Assembly (NCBI RefSeq): GCF_947495145.1
Contig: NZ_CANLXP010000005.1
Span: 1-64,000 of the forward strand
Direction: 5' to 3'
DNA: 64,000 nucleotides
Source: an uncultured Arthrobacter sp.
Lineage (GTDB): Bacteria > Actinomycetota > Actinomycetes > Actinomycetales > Micrococcaceae
The notes under the pieces are model-generated. The model ran no database searches and was not told the DNA's origin. It was given only the letters and a program-made list of their open reading frames with translations. The translations under genes and the position numbers were made by a program. This document shows, piece after piece, positions 1 through 8,653 of this stretch (positions are counted from its first letter, which is position 1; each line of letters opens with the position of its first letter).

Positions 1-86
1 AGACCCCAGCCACCCGGCTGAACCAGCTGCTCACAGCGGCATGAACCCCAGCGTTGCCCCCACTACTTGACTTCGCCCGCGCAAAA

Positions 87-103
87 GGGGTGTGTCCTGC
101 CAA
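87..103. repeat. Half copy of a local palindromic repeat
   Basis: GGGGTGTGTCCTGCCAA here is identical to the right arm of the full palindrome at 1362-1423 and close to the one at 2349-2410. The matching left arm is not visible in the preceding bases, so this is a half element. It lies about 25 bases beyond the stop codon of the minus-strand VOC gene, the same relative position as the two full copies have to their upstream genes. Confidence 0.7.
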
Positions 104-127
104 TTCACGGGGGTTGTCGGTGCGGTG

Positions 128-556
128 CTAACCGAGGGTTACCCTGCCGTCGTCTTCAATCCGCCAACCGGGGTTGTGGGCGATCTCCCACACGACGCCG
201 TTCGGATCCTTTACGTGCGCGTGGAAGATCCCGCCGAACTGGCCCTGCTGCGGTTCTTTCAGCACGGTTCCGCCGGCTGCAGTCATCCCGTCGACGGTAT
301 GCCGGACGGCGTCCGGGCTGTCGACGTTGTGCGAGAGCGTGACACCCGTGGGTGCCGGTGCAGCGGTGGTGCCGAGATCCTGGGCGAACTTGTCGGCGTC
401 GAACAGGCCGAGCAGCAGTCCCGGCCCAACCTGGTAGAAGAGGATCTCGCCCGGTACATCGAGATTCGCTTCCCACCCAAGACCGTCGCGATAGAAGGCG
501 CGGGCAGCGTCGAGGTCGCGCGTGGCGAGCGTGATGAAGTGAAGCCGCTGGTCCAT
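128..556 (-). CDS. VOC superfamily protein (glyoxalase/bleomycin-resistance fold)
   Basis: A 142-residue single-domain protein of the vicinal oxygen chelate superfamily. It has two beta-alpha-beta-beta-beta halves: residues 5-30 contain the typical [17 protein letters not shown] opening and residues 116-131 the [15 protein letters not shown] ending, whose glutamate is a usual metal ligand. Members bind a divalent metal and act on small molecules, as lyases, dioxygenases or antibiotic binders; the substrate cannot be read from sequence. Its ribosome-binding site TAGGAG overlaps the stop codon of the upstream AlkD-type gene, so the two were probably co-transcribed. A hairpin half-repeat follows the stop codon. 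Confidence 0.85.
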   Translation of the reverse strand: MDQRLHFITLATRDLDAARAFYRDGLGWEANLDVPGEILFYQVGPGLLLGLFDADKFAQDLGTTAAPAPTGVTLSHNVDSPDAVRHTVDGMTAAGGTVLKEPQQGQFGGIFHAHVKDPNGVVWEIAHNPGWRIEDDGRVTLG

Positions 557-564
557 GGGTGCTC

Positions 565-1267
565 CTAATGTGTTCGCCCGACGTAGCGCTCCCGGACGGG
601 CTTGTCGAGCTTCTCGGTCGCAGCCCGGACGGCTACACGGGCCATGCGGGAGGCATGCTCGTCAAGAAATGCGATGAGCGCCGCTTCATCGTTGTCGCCC
701 ACATAGCGCAGCATCCACCCGACACCCTTTTGGACAAGTTCCTCATCGTCGTGCGCAAGGGGTTGTCGCTAAGCGCAGAGTGTCAGCAACCTCGCCGCGC
801 TTAAGGAACGCAGCCGTCGCGACGATGGCGCTTCTTCTCTCAGGCCAGAAAGCCGATGCCGCGAGGTTGTCGAGCGGTGCCCGCGACTTGTCCACCAACC
901 AGGACCCGACCACCTGATGGGCAGCAAGGTCCACCAGGTCCCAGCTGTTGATGCTGTCATGGCGGCGGAGATACAGCTCATACAGCTCGCGGTGCCGCTC
1001 GAAGGCAAGCTTTTTCACGGACGCGGCCTTCCCCATAATTGAACACGCGCCGACGCGGACTTCGTGCGTTTCGCTTTCCAGCAGCAGTTCGATCTCCGAG
1101 ACCGGCATGGTGAGGTTCTGTTTCGCGAGCGCGAAGACGTCCCCCATCCGCACGCCGATCAGCGAATCGTCACCGGGGAAGAAGCGCTTGTATTTGGTCC
1201 GCTGCTCAGTCGTGGCGAGCGTACGAAGCTTCGCCTCGAATCCCGCGGCTGAAGCAGACTCCGTCAT
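565..1267 (-). pseudogene. AlkD-type DNA alkylation repair gene, broken by one frameshift
   Basis: The minus strand reads as an AlkD-family HEAT-repeat protein of about 233 residues, but in two frames. Residues from MTESASAAG down to LRLATT are in one frame, which then stops at 743-745. The continuation starting LAHDDEELVQKGVGWMLR is in the next frame and stops at 565-567. Removing one base from the G4 run at 759-762 restores a single reading frame. AlkD enzymes excise positively charged alkylated bases. The start at 1267 is chosen by alignment; an in-frame ATG also exists at 1318. Either a recent inactivating indel or a sequencing error in a homopolymer; the codons on both sides look well preserved, which favours a recent event or an error. 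Confidence 0.85.
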
Positions 1268-1361
1268 CGCATCGTTCGCCTCTGGGGCGACGCCGCTCGG
1301 TACAGGGTGGCGCGTCATGGGCCGATTCTCTCACCAACTTCGGACGGCGGTGCCTCTCCGC

Positions 1362-1423
1362 GTTGATTTGGCAGGACACGCCCCTAATGCACGGCGAAAA
1401 GGGGTGTGTCCTGCCAACTCACG
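1362..1423. repeat. Palindromic hairpin repeat, full copy A
   Basis: Left arm TTGGCAGGACACGCCCC (1368-1384) pairs with right arm GGGGTGTGTCCTGCCAA (1401-1417). This is a 17-bp stem with a single G:U position and a 16-base loop. It lies 18 bases past the stop of the minus-strand macrolide phosphotransferase gene and before the AlkD-type gene. A terminator role is plausible (inference), although there is no clear T-run. Confidence 0.85.
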
Positions 1424-1434
1424 GGGCTTTCGAG

Positions 1435-2319
1435 TTAGAGCTGCGCCTCTGCCGCCGCGCGGTGAGCCGGATCTCCCGACTGGAGCGCGAACAAGGCATA
1501 GTTCAACGGTCCGGCGGCAATCAGCGAGCTGCAGCGCGCCTCGAGGTTCGGTTCAGTGTGCCCGGTGAGGTCGCGGTACGCGTTGACTGTCGTGGCGAAG
1601 CGCTCCGGCGGCGCTATGAGGAACTGGTACACGAAGTCGAGCGCAGGGTCGCTTACCTTGGCAGTGGTCCAATCCAGTGCGGCGACGATGCGGTCGTCGC
1701 CGTCGAGGAGGAGGTGGGCAGGGTAGAGCTCGCCATGGGTGAAGACGCTGCGCTGCGGCCAGAGATCGTCGTCGTCAATCCAGGTTCGCCACACCATGGC
1801 GAGGTCGGGGTTCACACGGAACTCGTCAAGCACCCGGTCGAGGTCGTCGGCCCAACGCTGCCGGGTCTGACCAACGGTTTCGACGGGAACGCCGGCATCG
1901 GCAGCTGCCTCCGGGTCCAGCCCGTGAAGCGACGCGATCACCTCCGCGAGCGACCGTGCGTACTCCTCCGACGCAACGTCGAAGTGCCACACAGGCTCAC
2001 TATCGCCGTCGAGCGTTAGTCCGGGACTGCCCGGAAGCAGCGGGTAGGCGATGAGATCCGGGGAGGCGATCCGCCAGTCCGGGACCGCAATGCCCAGCCG
2101 CGGCCGGATGAAATCGAGAATGCGCTTTTCTTCGGCGATCTTCGCGGACACATCCGCCCGACGCGGGATCCTCAGCACCCAGTCGTCCAGCGTTTGAGCA
2201 TCGGCGGCGAACACCACGCGGTAGTCCAGGCCAGCCTCGTTGAACCTCAGCGTTTCGGGATCGAGCGTCAGTCCGTGTGTACTGGCGAGGTCGCAGATGT
2301 CGACGGCTGTGGAGGTCAT
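1435..2319 (-). CDS. Macrolide 2'-phosphotransferase family protein (Mph-like)
   Basis: A 294-residue aminoglycoside/macrolide phosphotransferase-fold kinase. The N-terminus (LTLDPETLRFNEAGLDYRVVF, then VLRIPRR near residue 50) is typical of Mph enzymes, which use GTP or ATP to phosphorylate the desosamine 2'-hydroxyl of macrolides. The Brenner-type motif reads HGELYPAH, with glutamate where the APH family usually has the catalytic aspartate. The following LDWTTAKVSDPALDF supplies the metal-binding aspartate. The start at 2319 is chosen because the family begins at this point; the frame stays open further upstream. Palindromic repeats flank the gene on both sides. Resistance is inferred from family only. 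Confidence 0.82.
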   Translation of the reverse strand: MTSTAVDICDLASTHGLTLDPETLRFNEAGLDYRVVFAADAQTLDDWVLRIPRRADVSAKIAEEKRILDFIRPRLGIAVPDWRIASPDLIAYPLLPGSPGLTLDGDSEPVWHFDVASEEYARSLAEVIASLHGLDPEAAADAGVPVETVGQTRQRWADDLDRVLDEFRVNPDLAMVWRTWIDDDDLWPQRSVFTHGELYPAHLLLDGDDRIVAALDWTTAKVSDPALDFVYQFLIAPPERFATTVNAYRDLTGHTEPNLEARCSSLIAAGPLNYALFALQSGDPAHRAAAEAQL

Positions 2320-2348
2320 GGTGTCGATTGTTCCACGCACCATCATGT

Positions 2349-2410
2349 GTTGATTTCGCAGGACACGCCCCGAAAGCACACGCATAAGGGGTGTGTCCTG
2401 CTGAATCAAC
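2349..2410. repeat. Palindromic hairpin repeat, full copy B
   Basis: Arms at 2349-2371 and 2388-2410 form a 23-bp imperfect stem: GTTGATTT...CAGGACACGCCCC against GGGGTGTGTCCTG...AATCAAC, with a 16-base loop. The loop shares the AA-x-GCAC pattern with copy A. It lies 18 bases past the stop of the luciferase-like gene and about 30 bases upstream of the macrolide phosphotransferase start. Confidence 0.85.
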
Positions 2411-2428
2411 GCGGGCGGGGGAGCTGAA

Positions 2429-3454
2429 CTACGAGGTTTTCCGTTCCCATCCGATTGCCGGGGCCACGTGCTCTGCAATGTTGCGCAGCATCTTGGCGTT
2501 GTAATCCACACCGAGCTGGTTGGGCACGGTGAGCATGAGGGTGTCTGCGGAGCGGGCGGCGTCGTCGTTGGCCAGTTCAGCGGCGATCTTGTCCGGCTCG
2601 CCGATGTAGCTCTTGCCGAAACGGGACATTGCGCCGTCAAGCACGCCCACCTGGTCGCGGGTCTCGCGGAGGGCGCTCAGGGCGAAGTACTGGCGGTCCT
2701 CGTCGTCGACGATCGGGATGACGCTGCGGCTGACCGAAACGCGGGGAGCAAATGAGTGCCCGGCTTCGTCCCACGCGTCGCGGAACAGCTGGATCTGCTC
2801 GGCCTGGAGCTGGTCGAACGGCACACCCGTGTCCTCGGTCAGCAGGGTGGAGCTCATTAGGTTCATGCCCTCTTCGGCTGCCCAGACGGCAGTTTTCCGT
2901 GTTCCGGCGCCCCACCAGATGCGCTCACCGAGCCCGGGGGAGTGCGGCTGGACCGGGAGGAGGCCGGAGCCCTGGCGTGGGTCGGCCTGTGCGATACCTG
3001 CGCCGCTGATTGCGTAGCGGAACACCTCGGTGTGGCGGCGGGCCATATCTGCCGGCTCTTCGCCGTCGGCTGGAACGTAGCCGAAGTTGGCGGCTCCATT
3101 GAGTGCGGGCTCTGGTGATCCCCGGCTGATGCCGAGTTGGAGCCGGCCGCCGCTGATGAGGTCGGCTCCGGCCGCTTCTTCTGCCATATACAGGGGGTTC
3201 TCGTACCGCATGTCGATGACGCCGGTCCCGATTTCGATCCGCGAGGTGCGCGCCGCGATTGCGGAGAGCAGCGGGAAAGGCGCCGCCTGCTGGCGCGCGA
3301 AGTGGTGGACCCGGAAGAACGCGCCGTCGATGCCGATCTCCTCGGCGGCTTCGGCGAGTTCGATGCCCTGGAGCAGCGAATCACGGGCCGTGCGGGTGCG
3401 TGAGCCTTCGAGGGGCGACCAGTGGCCGAAGGACAGGAATCCTATGCGCTTCAT
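2429..3454 (-). CDS. Luciferase-like flavin monooxygenase
   Basis: A 341-residue protein of the bacterial luciferase-like superfamily. These are TIM-barrel enzymes that use reduced FMN or F420 for oxygenation or hydride transfer. Diagnostic stretches are the FFRVHHFARQQAAPFPLLSA segment (residues 45-65), the GTGVIDMRYENPLYMAEEAA segment and the SGGRLQLGISRGSPEPA loop. The start MKRIGFLSFGHW at 3454 is the family-typical one; the frame runs further upstream without homology. Substrate is not inferable. It is divergent from the VapBC module and is followed by hairpin repeat B. Confidence 0.87.
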   Translation of the reverse strand: MKRIGFLSFGHWSPLEGSRTRTARDSLLQGIELAEAAEEIGIDGAFFRVHHFARQQAAPFPLLSAIAARTSRIEIGTGVIDMRYENPLYMAEEAAGADLISGGRLQLGISRGSPEPALNGAANFGYVPADGEEPADMARRHTEVFRYAISGAGIAQADPRQGSGLLPVQPHSPGLGERIWWGAGTRKTAVWAAEEGMNLMSSTLLTEDTGVPFDQLQAEQIQLFRDAWDEAGHSFAPRVSVSRSVIPIVDDEDRQYFALSALRETRDQVGVLDGAMSRFGKSYIGEPDKIAAELANDDAARSADTLMLTVPNQLGVDYNAKMLRNIAEHVAPAIGWERKTS

Positions 3455-3499
3455 ACCCGCGACAACCACGCTCGACGGCGGTGCATTCCTTGCGAAGTC

Positions 3500-3545
3500 T
3501 TGTAACCTCAGCCTCGAACATATATTCTTTGTATATACAGAGGAG
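3500..3545 (+). promoter_or_regulatory. Candidate vapBC promoter and autoregulatory operator
   Basis: The AT-rich stretch CATATATTCTTTGTATATAC (3519-3538) stands out from the GC-rich surroundings. It contains roughly symmetrical TATAT and TATATA blocks, which suits a VapB-type operator. TTGTAA at 3500-3505 and TATATT at 3521-3526 are possible -35/-10 elements with a short 15-base spacer. AGGAG at 3541-3545 is the ribosome-binding site for vapB. Function is inferred from position and base composition. Confidence 0.5.
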
Positions 3546-3550
3546 TCCCC

Positions 3551-3781
3551 ATGGCGAGAACCAAGCTGTTCAAGAACAATCAGTCCCAAGCTGTCCGGAT
3601 ACCGAAGGCACTGGAGTGGCCTGACAGCGTTAAGGACGTCGAGGTGATTCAGGACGGCCAGTCCAGAATCATCTCGCCCGTCGACTTGATGTGGGATTCC
3701 TGGTTTGCCGATTCGCCCGGGGACACAAGCTACCCATTAGAGCGCGATCAGCCGAGGGAACAGGAACGGCCGCCTCTATGA
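3551..3781 (+). CDS. vapB: VapB-type antitoxin (AbrB/SpoVT fold)
   Basis: A 76-residue protein. The N-terminal half (TKLFKNNQSQAVRIPKAL, residues 4-21) is the swapped-hairpin AbrB-type DNA-binding domain of VapB antitoxins; the C-terminal half (DLMWDSWFADSP onward) is the toxin-neutralising tail. A ribosome-binding site, AGGAG, lies six bases upstream. The stop codon overlaps the vapC start (ATGA), the classical arrangement for a type II pair. The complex probably represses its own AT-rich promoter. Confidence 0.9.
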   Translation: MARTKLFKNNQSQAVRIPKALEWPDSVKDVEVIQDGQSRIISPVDLMWDSWFADSPGDTSYPLERDQPREQERPPL

Positions 3782-4182
3782 CTCTCAAGTATCTGCTGGA
3801 CACCAACATCCTGATCCACGCAATTCGGTATAAGCCAGACAACCTGAGAATTCGCTTCAATAAGCACGCCGGTCAGATGGCGCTGTCTTCAGTTGTGCTG
3901 TCTGAGCTGGTCTACGGCGCTGAAGTGTCCGAGAAGGTCGAAGCTAATCTCCGTGCAGTCGAGGGCCTGGCTTCCCGGATGGAATTCCTCGACTTTGATG
4001 CAGCGGCTGCCCATCACACGGCTCGCATCCGGGCACACCTCAAATTGGAAGGGCAGCCCGTCGGACCCTACGACGCCATGATCGCCGGCCACGCACGTTC
4101 ACGAGGACTCACTGTGGTGACGAACAATGCCCGTGAGTTCGCCCGGGTGCCGGGACTTTTGGTCGAGAACTGGCAGGAGTGA
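3778..4182 (+). CDS. vapC: VapC-type toxin, PIN-domain ribonuclease
   Basis: A 134-residue PIN-domain protein. The acidic metal-binding residues are visible: Asp8 in YLLDTN, Glu43 in LSELVYGAE, Asp99 in GPYDAMIAG and the TNNAREF motif near residues 115-121. This supports an intact Mg-dependent endoribonuclease, typically cutting tRNA or rRNA. The ATG at 3778 overlaps the vapB stop by four bases. The C-terminal sequence is close to the FitB/VapC group. The gene ends 24 bases before the convergent xylB gene. Confidence 0.92.
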   Translation: MTLKYLLDTNILIHAIRYKPDNLRIRFNKHAGQMALSSVVLSELVYGAEVSEKVEANLRAVEGLASRMEFLDFDAAAAHHTARIRAHLKLEGQPVGPYDAMIAGHARSRGLTVVTNNAREFARVPGLLVENWQE

Positions 4183-4206
4183 CCTGGCCAAGACGCGCGA
4201 GGATAG

Positions 4207-5604
4207 CTAGCTACCGTAGGAGTTCCTGGCCACCTCCCGGTAGCGCGCCAGCACCTCCGGAGTCGGATCGGCTTCGACCAGTTCGACGTCGTTCGTCACC
4301 CAGTCCGGCAGGGCACCATGCAGCGCACCCGCCGCCTGGCGGGCGGCGCCGTCGGCCACGTATTCGCCCGGACTCGGAACTGAAACAGGCAACCCGAAGA
4401 CGCCCGCCGCCGCCTTCCGGAGCGCAGCCGAACGCGCGCCGCCGCCCACGAGGATGATTCGCCGTGCGACAACCCCCGCGTCGGTGAGCGCCTTGAGCCC
4501 GTCAGCGAGCGAACAGACCACGCCCTCGACGGCTGCCCGCGCCAGGTTCTCCGGGGAGTAGTTCCGCAGGGTCAGACCGTGCAGCGAACCGGTGGCGTCC
4601 GGCAGGTTGGGCGTGCGCTCGCCGGCGAAATAGGGCACCAAAGTGAGGCCGTCCGCGCCGGCCGGCGCCTGCAACGCTAGGCGTGCGAACTCGTGGTGAT
4701 CAACGTCGAGCAAACGCGCGGTCGCGTCCAGCACGAGCGTCGCATTGAGCGTGCACACCAGCGGCAGGTAGTTGCCCGTCGCATCGGCGAACCCGGCCAC
4801 CAAACCGGAAGGGTCCGACGTCGGCCGGTTGGACACCGCGAATACGGTGCCCGACGTGCCAACCGAGACGACGACGTCGCCCTCCGCCGCTCCAGCGCCA
4901 AGTCCCGCTCCGGCGTTGTCGCCGGCGCCCGCACCGATAATGCGCCCGCCCTGGTCCTTCCGGAACTCGAGCGGCCCGAGGACTTCGGGAAGGACAGGGA
5001 CATGCCCCAGCGTGGCTTCCAGTACCTCGGTCAGGTACCCCTTCGAGGGTGACCAGTAGCCAGTCCCGGAGGCATCCGAGCGGTCGGTGGCCAGTTCTTT
5101 CAGCCCCTCCGAACCCGATCCGGGACCATGGCCGGCGAGGCGCCAGCTGAGCCAGTCGTGAGGCAGGCAGACTGCGGCGGTTCGAGCTGCATTCTCCGGC
5201 TCGTTCTCCGCGAGCCAGCGAAGCTTCGTCGCGGTCAGGGATGCCACCGGGACGGTGCCGGTGGTCTCGGCCCACCATTGCGCGCCTTTCTCCCGGACAA
5301 GCGCTGACGCGGCGCCGGCCGAGCGGGTGTCGTTCCAAAGCAGCGCCGGGCGCACCACGTCCCCGTTGCTGTCCAGGCACACCATGCCGTGCTGCTGGCC
5401 TGCTACCGAGACGGCCGCGACGTCGTCGAAACCGCCCGCCGCAGCAATGGCCTCCTGCAGGGCGGCCCACCACGCATCCGGGTGCACTTCCGTGCCCTGC
5501 GGGTGCTGCGCTGAGCCGGATCGCACCAGGTCGCCGGTTTCGGCATCCCTGATGACGACCTTGCACGACTGTGTGGAGCTATCTACTCCGGCTACCAGGG
5601 CCAT
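4207..5604 (-). CDS. xylB: Xylulokinase
   Basis: A 465-residue FGGY-family sugar kinase that phosphorylates D-xylulose to xylulose 5-phosphate, feeding the pentose phosphate pathway. The N-terminal ATPase-fold motif [11 protein letters not shown] carries Asp8. AGQQHG (residues 69-74) is typical of xylulokinases. The catalytic aspartate is expected at Asp229 in [12 protein letters not shown]-terminal VGGGARS is the adenosine motif. It sits 40 bases downstream of xylA in the same orientation, forming a xylAB operon opposite the ROK regulator. Confidence 0.95.
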   Translation of the reverse strand: MALVAGVDSSTQSCKVVIRDAETGDLVRSGSAQHPQGTEVHPDAWWAALQEAIAAAGGFDDVAAVSVAGQQHGMVCLDSNGDVVRPALLWNDTRSAGAASALVREKGAQWWAETTGTVPVASLTATKLRWLAENEPENAARTAAVCLPHDWLSWRLAGHGPGSGSEGLKELATDRSDASGTGYWSPSKGYLTEVLEATLGHVPVLPEVLGPLEFRKDQGGRIIGAGAGDNAGAGLGAGAAEGDVVVSVGTSGTVFAVSNRPTSDPSGLVAGFADATGNYLPLVCTLNATLVLDATARLLDVDHHEFARLALQAPAGADGLTLVPYFAGERTPNLPDATGSLHGLTLRNYSPENLARAAVEGVVCSLADGLKALTDAGVVARRIILVGGGARSAALRKAAAGVFGLPVSVPSPGEYVADGAARQAAGALHGALPDWVTNDVELVEADPTPEVLARYREVARNSYGS

Positions 5605-5644
5605 GACCTGTTCCTTCGCTGCTGATGGAGGGGGACCAGGGTTT

Positions 5645-6835
5645 TCAGGCGCGGCCGCCGAGGAGGTGCTCCATGGCCAACTGGTTCAAGCGGATGAAGG
5701 CGAAGGAACGCTCTGAGGCCTTGTCGGCGTCGAAATCCTCGAACGCAGTCCGGTCCGCGAGAAGGTCAGCTGTCGTTTCTCCCGCTGCCAGCGTGGTTTC
5801 ACCGAGTTCGACGACGCCGGAGGTCTTGAGTGCCTCCTGCACCTCCGGATCGGCGCGGAAAGCGAGGGCGCGTTCCTTGAGGAGGAGATACATGGTCATG
5901 TTGGCCTTGGCGGATTCCCAGACGCCGTCGTAACCGTCGGTGCGCGACGGCTTGTAGTCGAAGTGGCGGGGGCCCTCGTAGCGCGGTCCGCCGTTGGGGA
6001 AGCCGTTTTCGAGGAGGTCGACCGTGAAGAAGGCGCTCGAAAGGTCACCGTGTCCGAACACCAGATCCTGGTCGTACTTGATTCCCTTCTGGCCGTTGAG
6101 GTCGATGTGGAAAAGCTTGCCGGCCCAGAGTGCCTGCGCAATGCCGTGGGTGAAGTTCAGGCCCGCCATCTGCTCGTGGCCGGTCTCGGGGTTCACGCCC
6201 ACGATGTCGCCGTGTTCCAGCTCGGCGATGAACGCCAGGGCATGGCCGACGGTCGGCAGGAAGATGTCTCCACGGGGTTCATTCGGCTTCGGTTCAAGGG
6301 CCAGGCGGAGACCGTAGCCCTTCTCCTTGATGTAGCCGGCGACGGTGTCAACGCCTTCCTTCATCCGGTTCAGGGATGCGGCGAAGTCCTTGGAGCCGTC
6401 ATACTCGGCACCTTCACGGCCTCCCCACATCACGAACGTTTCGGCGCCGAGCTCGGCCGCGAGGTCGATGTTGGTCAGGACCTTCCGCAGGGCGAAGCGC
6501 CGGATCGAGCGGTCATTGCTGGTGAATCCGCCGTCCTTGAAGACGGGGTGGCTGAACAGGTTGGTGGTCACCATCGGCACTTTCAACCCGGTTTCGGCCA
6601 GGGCATCCCGGAAGCTGCCGAGGATACTTTCCCGCTGCTGGTCGGTGGAACCGAACGGCACCAGGTCGTTGTCGTGGAAGGTGATGCCATAAGCACCGAG
6701 GTCGGCGAGCCGGTGAACCGCCTCGACGGGGTCCAGTGCTGCACGGGTGTCGGTGCCGAAGGGATCGGTGCCGGTCCAACCGACGGTCCAGAGGCCGAAG
6801 GTGAAGCGATCTTCCGGGGTGGGTTGAGGTGCCAT
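5645..6835 (-). CDS. xylA: Xylose isomerase
   Basis: A 396-residue class I xylose isomerase, converting D-xylose to D-xylulose with two divalent metals. The catalytic residues stand at the usual actinobacterial positions: His54 and Asp57 in TFHDND, Glu181 and Lys183 in [22 protein letters not shown] and [11 protein letters not shown] are further family signatures. Start ATG 6835 gives the normal length; the much longer open frame upstream crosses the regulator gene and is a shadow. First gene of the xylAB operon, divergent from the ROK regulator, which is its likely repressor. Confidence 0.96.
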   Translation of the reverse strand: MAPQPTPEDRFTFGLWTVGWTGTDPFGTDTRAALDPVEAVHRLADLGAYGITFHDNDLVPFGSTDQQRESILGSFRDALAETGLKVPMVTTNLFSHPVFKDGGFTSNDRSIRRFALRKVLTNIDLAAELGAETFVMWGGREGAEYDGSKDFAASLNRMKEGVDTVAGYIKEKGYGLRLALEPKPNEPRGDIFLPTVGHALAFIAELEHGDIVGVNPETGHEQMAGLNFTHGIAQALWAGKLFHIDLNGQKGIKYDQDLVFGHGDLSSAFFTVDLLENGFPNGGPRYEGPRHFDYKPSRTDGYDGVWESAKANMTMYLLLKERALAFRADPEVQEALKTSGVVELGETTLAAGETTADLLADRTAFEDFDADKASERSFAFIRLNQLAMEHLLGGRA

Positions 6836-6982
6836 GGTGTGTACTCCGCTTTGAGCTCGAAGGGATAAGTTCGTGACTAAAACATATAGGCTCGATAGGA
6901 ACGAGTCAACGGTCGCGCGGAGGCTTATCCCGAGAAGCGGTGCTAAGTTTACGTTCAGAACAAATACGCGCAGGGAGTGGCA
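6836..6982. promoter_or_regulatory. xylA-xylR divergent control region
   Basis: This 147-base region separates the divergent xylA and ROK-regulator genes. Two related stretches, TAAGTTCGTGACTAAAAC (6867-6884) and CTAAGTTTACGTTCAGAAC near 6943-6961, are AT-richer than the surroundings and could be ROK binding sites. AGGGAG at 6972-6977 is the ribosome-binding site for the regulator. The assignment is positional inference. Confidence 0.45.
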
Positions 6983-8176
6983 ATGAGCGAACGCAGCGGC
7001 ACCGAAGACTTGCGGCGCCGCAATCTGTCCGCAGTGCTCACGGCCGCGCACCGGTATGGTCCACTGACCCGGGCAACCCTCGTTCAGCGTTGCAACCTCA
7101 CCCGGTCCACGATCGGCGCGCTCGTGGGCGAGCTGTCCGCACTTGGCCTGGTGTACGAGACTGACGCGGCAACCGTTCGGGTCGGTCGGCCCAGCCCGAT
7201 GGTGCACGCGAATGAACGGGTGGTCGCGCTTGCGGTCAACCCCGACGTCGACGCAGTGACGGTCGGCGTCGTCGGGCTCGGCGGCACAGTCCACCGCCGA
7301 ATCCGTTACAACACAGCATCCGTGCCGTCGCTCGACGAGGCAGTGAACATCACCCGCGCCGTGGTTGAGGGCCTGTCGGTGGAACTGGCGGGAAGCACGC
7401 ATGTGCTCGGCGTGGGTCTCGCAGTCCCCGGACTGGTCAACGTCGACTCCGGTGTAGTGCGCCTGGCACCGCACCTCGGCTGGAGCGAGGCCGACGTCGT
7501 CGGGCCGTTCCGGGACGCGCTCGGCATGCCCGCCGTGGCGGCCAACGACGCGACGCTCGGCACGCTCGCCGAAAGCATTTTCGGTGCGGCGGCCGGGTAC
7601 CGTGACGCGCTTTACCTCAACGGCAGCGCTTCGGGGATCGGCGGAGGTGCGATAGTCGGCGGTCAGCCGCTAGGCGGTGCATCGGGTTACGCCGGGGAGT
7701 TCGGGCATATGGTGATCCGCCCCGACGGGGAGCCGTGCCACTGCGGACGCCGCGGCTGCCTTGAGACTGAGGTCAACCTGGAGCGGCTGCTGGACGTCGT
7801 TGGCCTTGATCATGCCGACGCCGAGCAACTCGAGGACGCGCTGGGCCCCGGCCTGCCTTTCCCGGTGCTTCGTGAGATCCGCAGACAGACGGAGGTGCTG
7901 GCAATCGGGCTAAGCAACCTCGTGAACGTTTTCAATCCCCAGATGATTGTGCTCGGCGGGTTCCTCGGTGTCCTGCTTGCCTCGGACAAGGAGCGATTGA
8001 GCGCGGCCGTCGCTGCGGGACCGATCAGCGGCCTGGGCACGGAAGTCCGCCTGGAGCGCGCTGCCCTCGGAGTCGAACTGCTGCTTGTAGGCGCAGCGGA
8101 GGCAGTGTTCACTCGGCTCCTCACCGAACCGCGGAGCGTTGCATCCCGTCAAGAAAGCGGCGTCAGGCCCAGCTGA
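6983..8176 (+). CDS. xylR: ROK-family transcriptional regulator, probable xylose repressor
   Basis: A 397-residue regulator with an N-terminal winged helix (residues 10-60, including [24 protein letters not shown]) and a ROK sugar-kinase-like domain. The ROK zinc site is visible: His242 in GEFGH and Cys252, Cys254 and Cys259 in [13 protein letters not shown] 6983 is preferred over GTG 6977 because AGGGAG is then correctly spaced. Divergent placement beside xylAB indicates xylose-responsive repression. Its 3' end overlaps the decayed amidohydrolase gene on the other strand by 28 bases. Confidence 0.9.
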   Translation: MSERSGTEDLRRRNLSAVLTAAHRYGPLTRATLVQRCNLTRSTIGALVGELSALGLVYETDAATVRVGRPSPMVHANERVVALAVNPDVDAVTVGVVGLGGTVHRRIRYNTASVPSLDEAVNITRAVVEGLSVELAGSTHVLGVGLAVPGLVNVDSGVVRLAPHLGWSEADVVGPFRDALGMPAVAANDATLGTLAESIFGAAAGYRDALYLNGSASGIGGGAIVGGQPLGGASGYAGEFGHMVIRPDGEPCHCGRRGCLETEVNLERLLDVVGLDHADAEQLEDALGPGLPFPVLREIRRQTEVLAIGLSNLVNVFNPQMIVLGGFLGVLLASDKERLSAAVAAGPISGLGTEVRLERAALGVELLLVGAAEAVFTRLLTEPRSVASRQESGVRPS

Positions 8177-8590
8177 TCCGCCGCCACCACCCGCCCGCGG
8201 TGAATCACCGTCCGGTCCGACGGTCTGTCCATAATTGGCAGGAGTCCGGCCTGCGGAAACGCGATGATCTCGACATGAACGCGTGCACGGTGCGCTTCCC
8301 GGGCGGAGACAACCGCGTCGAAACGTTCGAGCCGGCAGTCGGCGTCGATCTGCGCGTAGCTGCGTACCCGGGCGGTGTCGTGCTCGATCATGGTGGTGAG
8401 CGAGAACGCTGTCCGGCCCGCGGTGGGCGCCTCAGCCGTGCGTCAGTTCCCACGGTCGTTCAGCATCATTCCCCACACGCCTGGCCGGCCGGTATGTGGC
8501 CGAATTGGCAGTCCGAGGCGGGTCGAAACGAGGTGCACATGGACATCGGAAAATGGACGGAAGCAGCAGCCTGGTGCAGAATCATCGGGA
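8149..8590 (-). pseudogene. Remnant of a cytosine-deaminase-like amidohydrolase
   Basis: On the minus strand, pieces of one amidohydrolase can be read in order. First is the metal-binding DVHVHL with LGLPIRPHTGRPGVWG (frame A, from about 8547). Then comes a frame change near 8450, followed by GRTAFSLTTMIEHDTARVRSYAQID and VHVEIIAFPQAGLL (frame B). This runs directly into a C-terminal piece, [19 protein letters not shown]. The middle of the barrel, some 200 codons in intact relatives, is missing. So the gene has at least one frameshift and a large in-frame deletion. The remaining open frame (8149-8391) is unlikely to make a working enzyme. Confidence 0.8.
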
Positions 8591-8653
8591 GCCTCCTCGC
8601 TCGCACGCCGAGGTTGCCGGCAACGAGCCCAGTCTAGCGACGGGCACCAACGC

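Noticed and set aside
92-568. Plus-strand open frame of 158 codons at the window start
   Set aside because: Shadow of the VOC gene on the opposite strand.
2320-2640. Extended start for the macrolide phosphotransferase
   Set aside because: The extra residues translate hairpin repeat B and part of the luciferase-like gene in another frame.
6836-7474. 609-codon extended frame upstream of xylA on the minus strand
   Set aside because: The extension is antisense to the ROK regulator; xylose isomerase homology starts at 6835 and gives the normal length.
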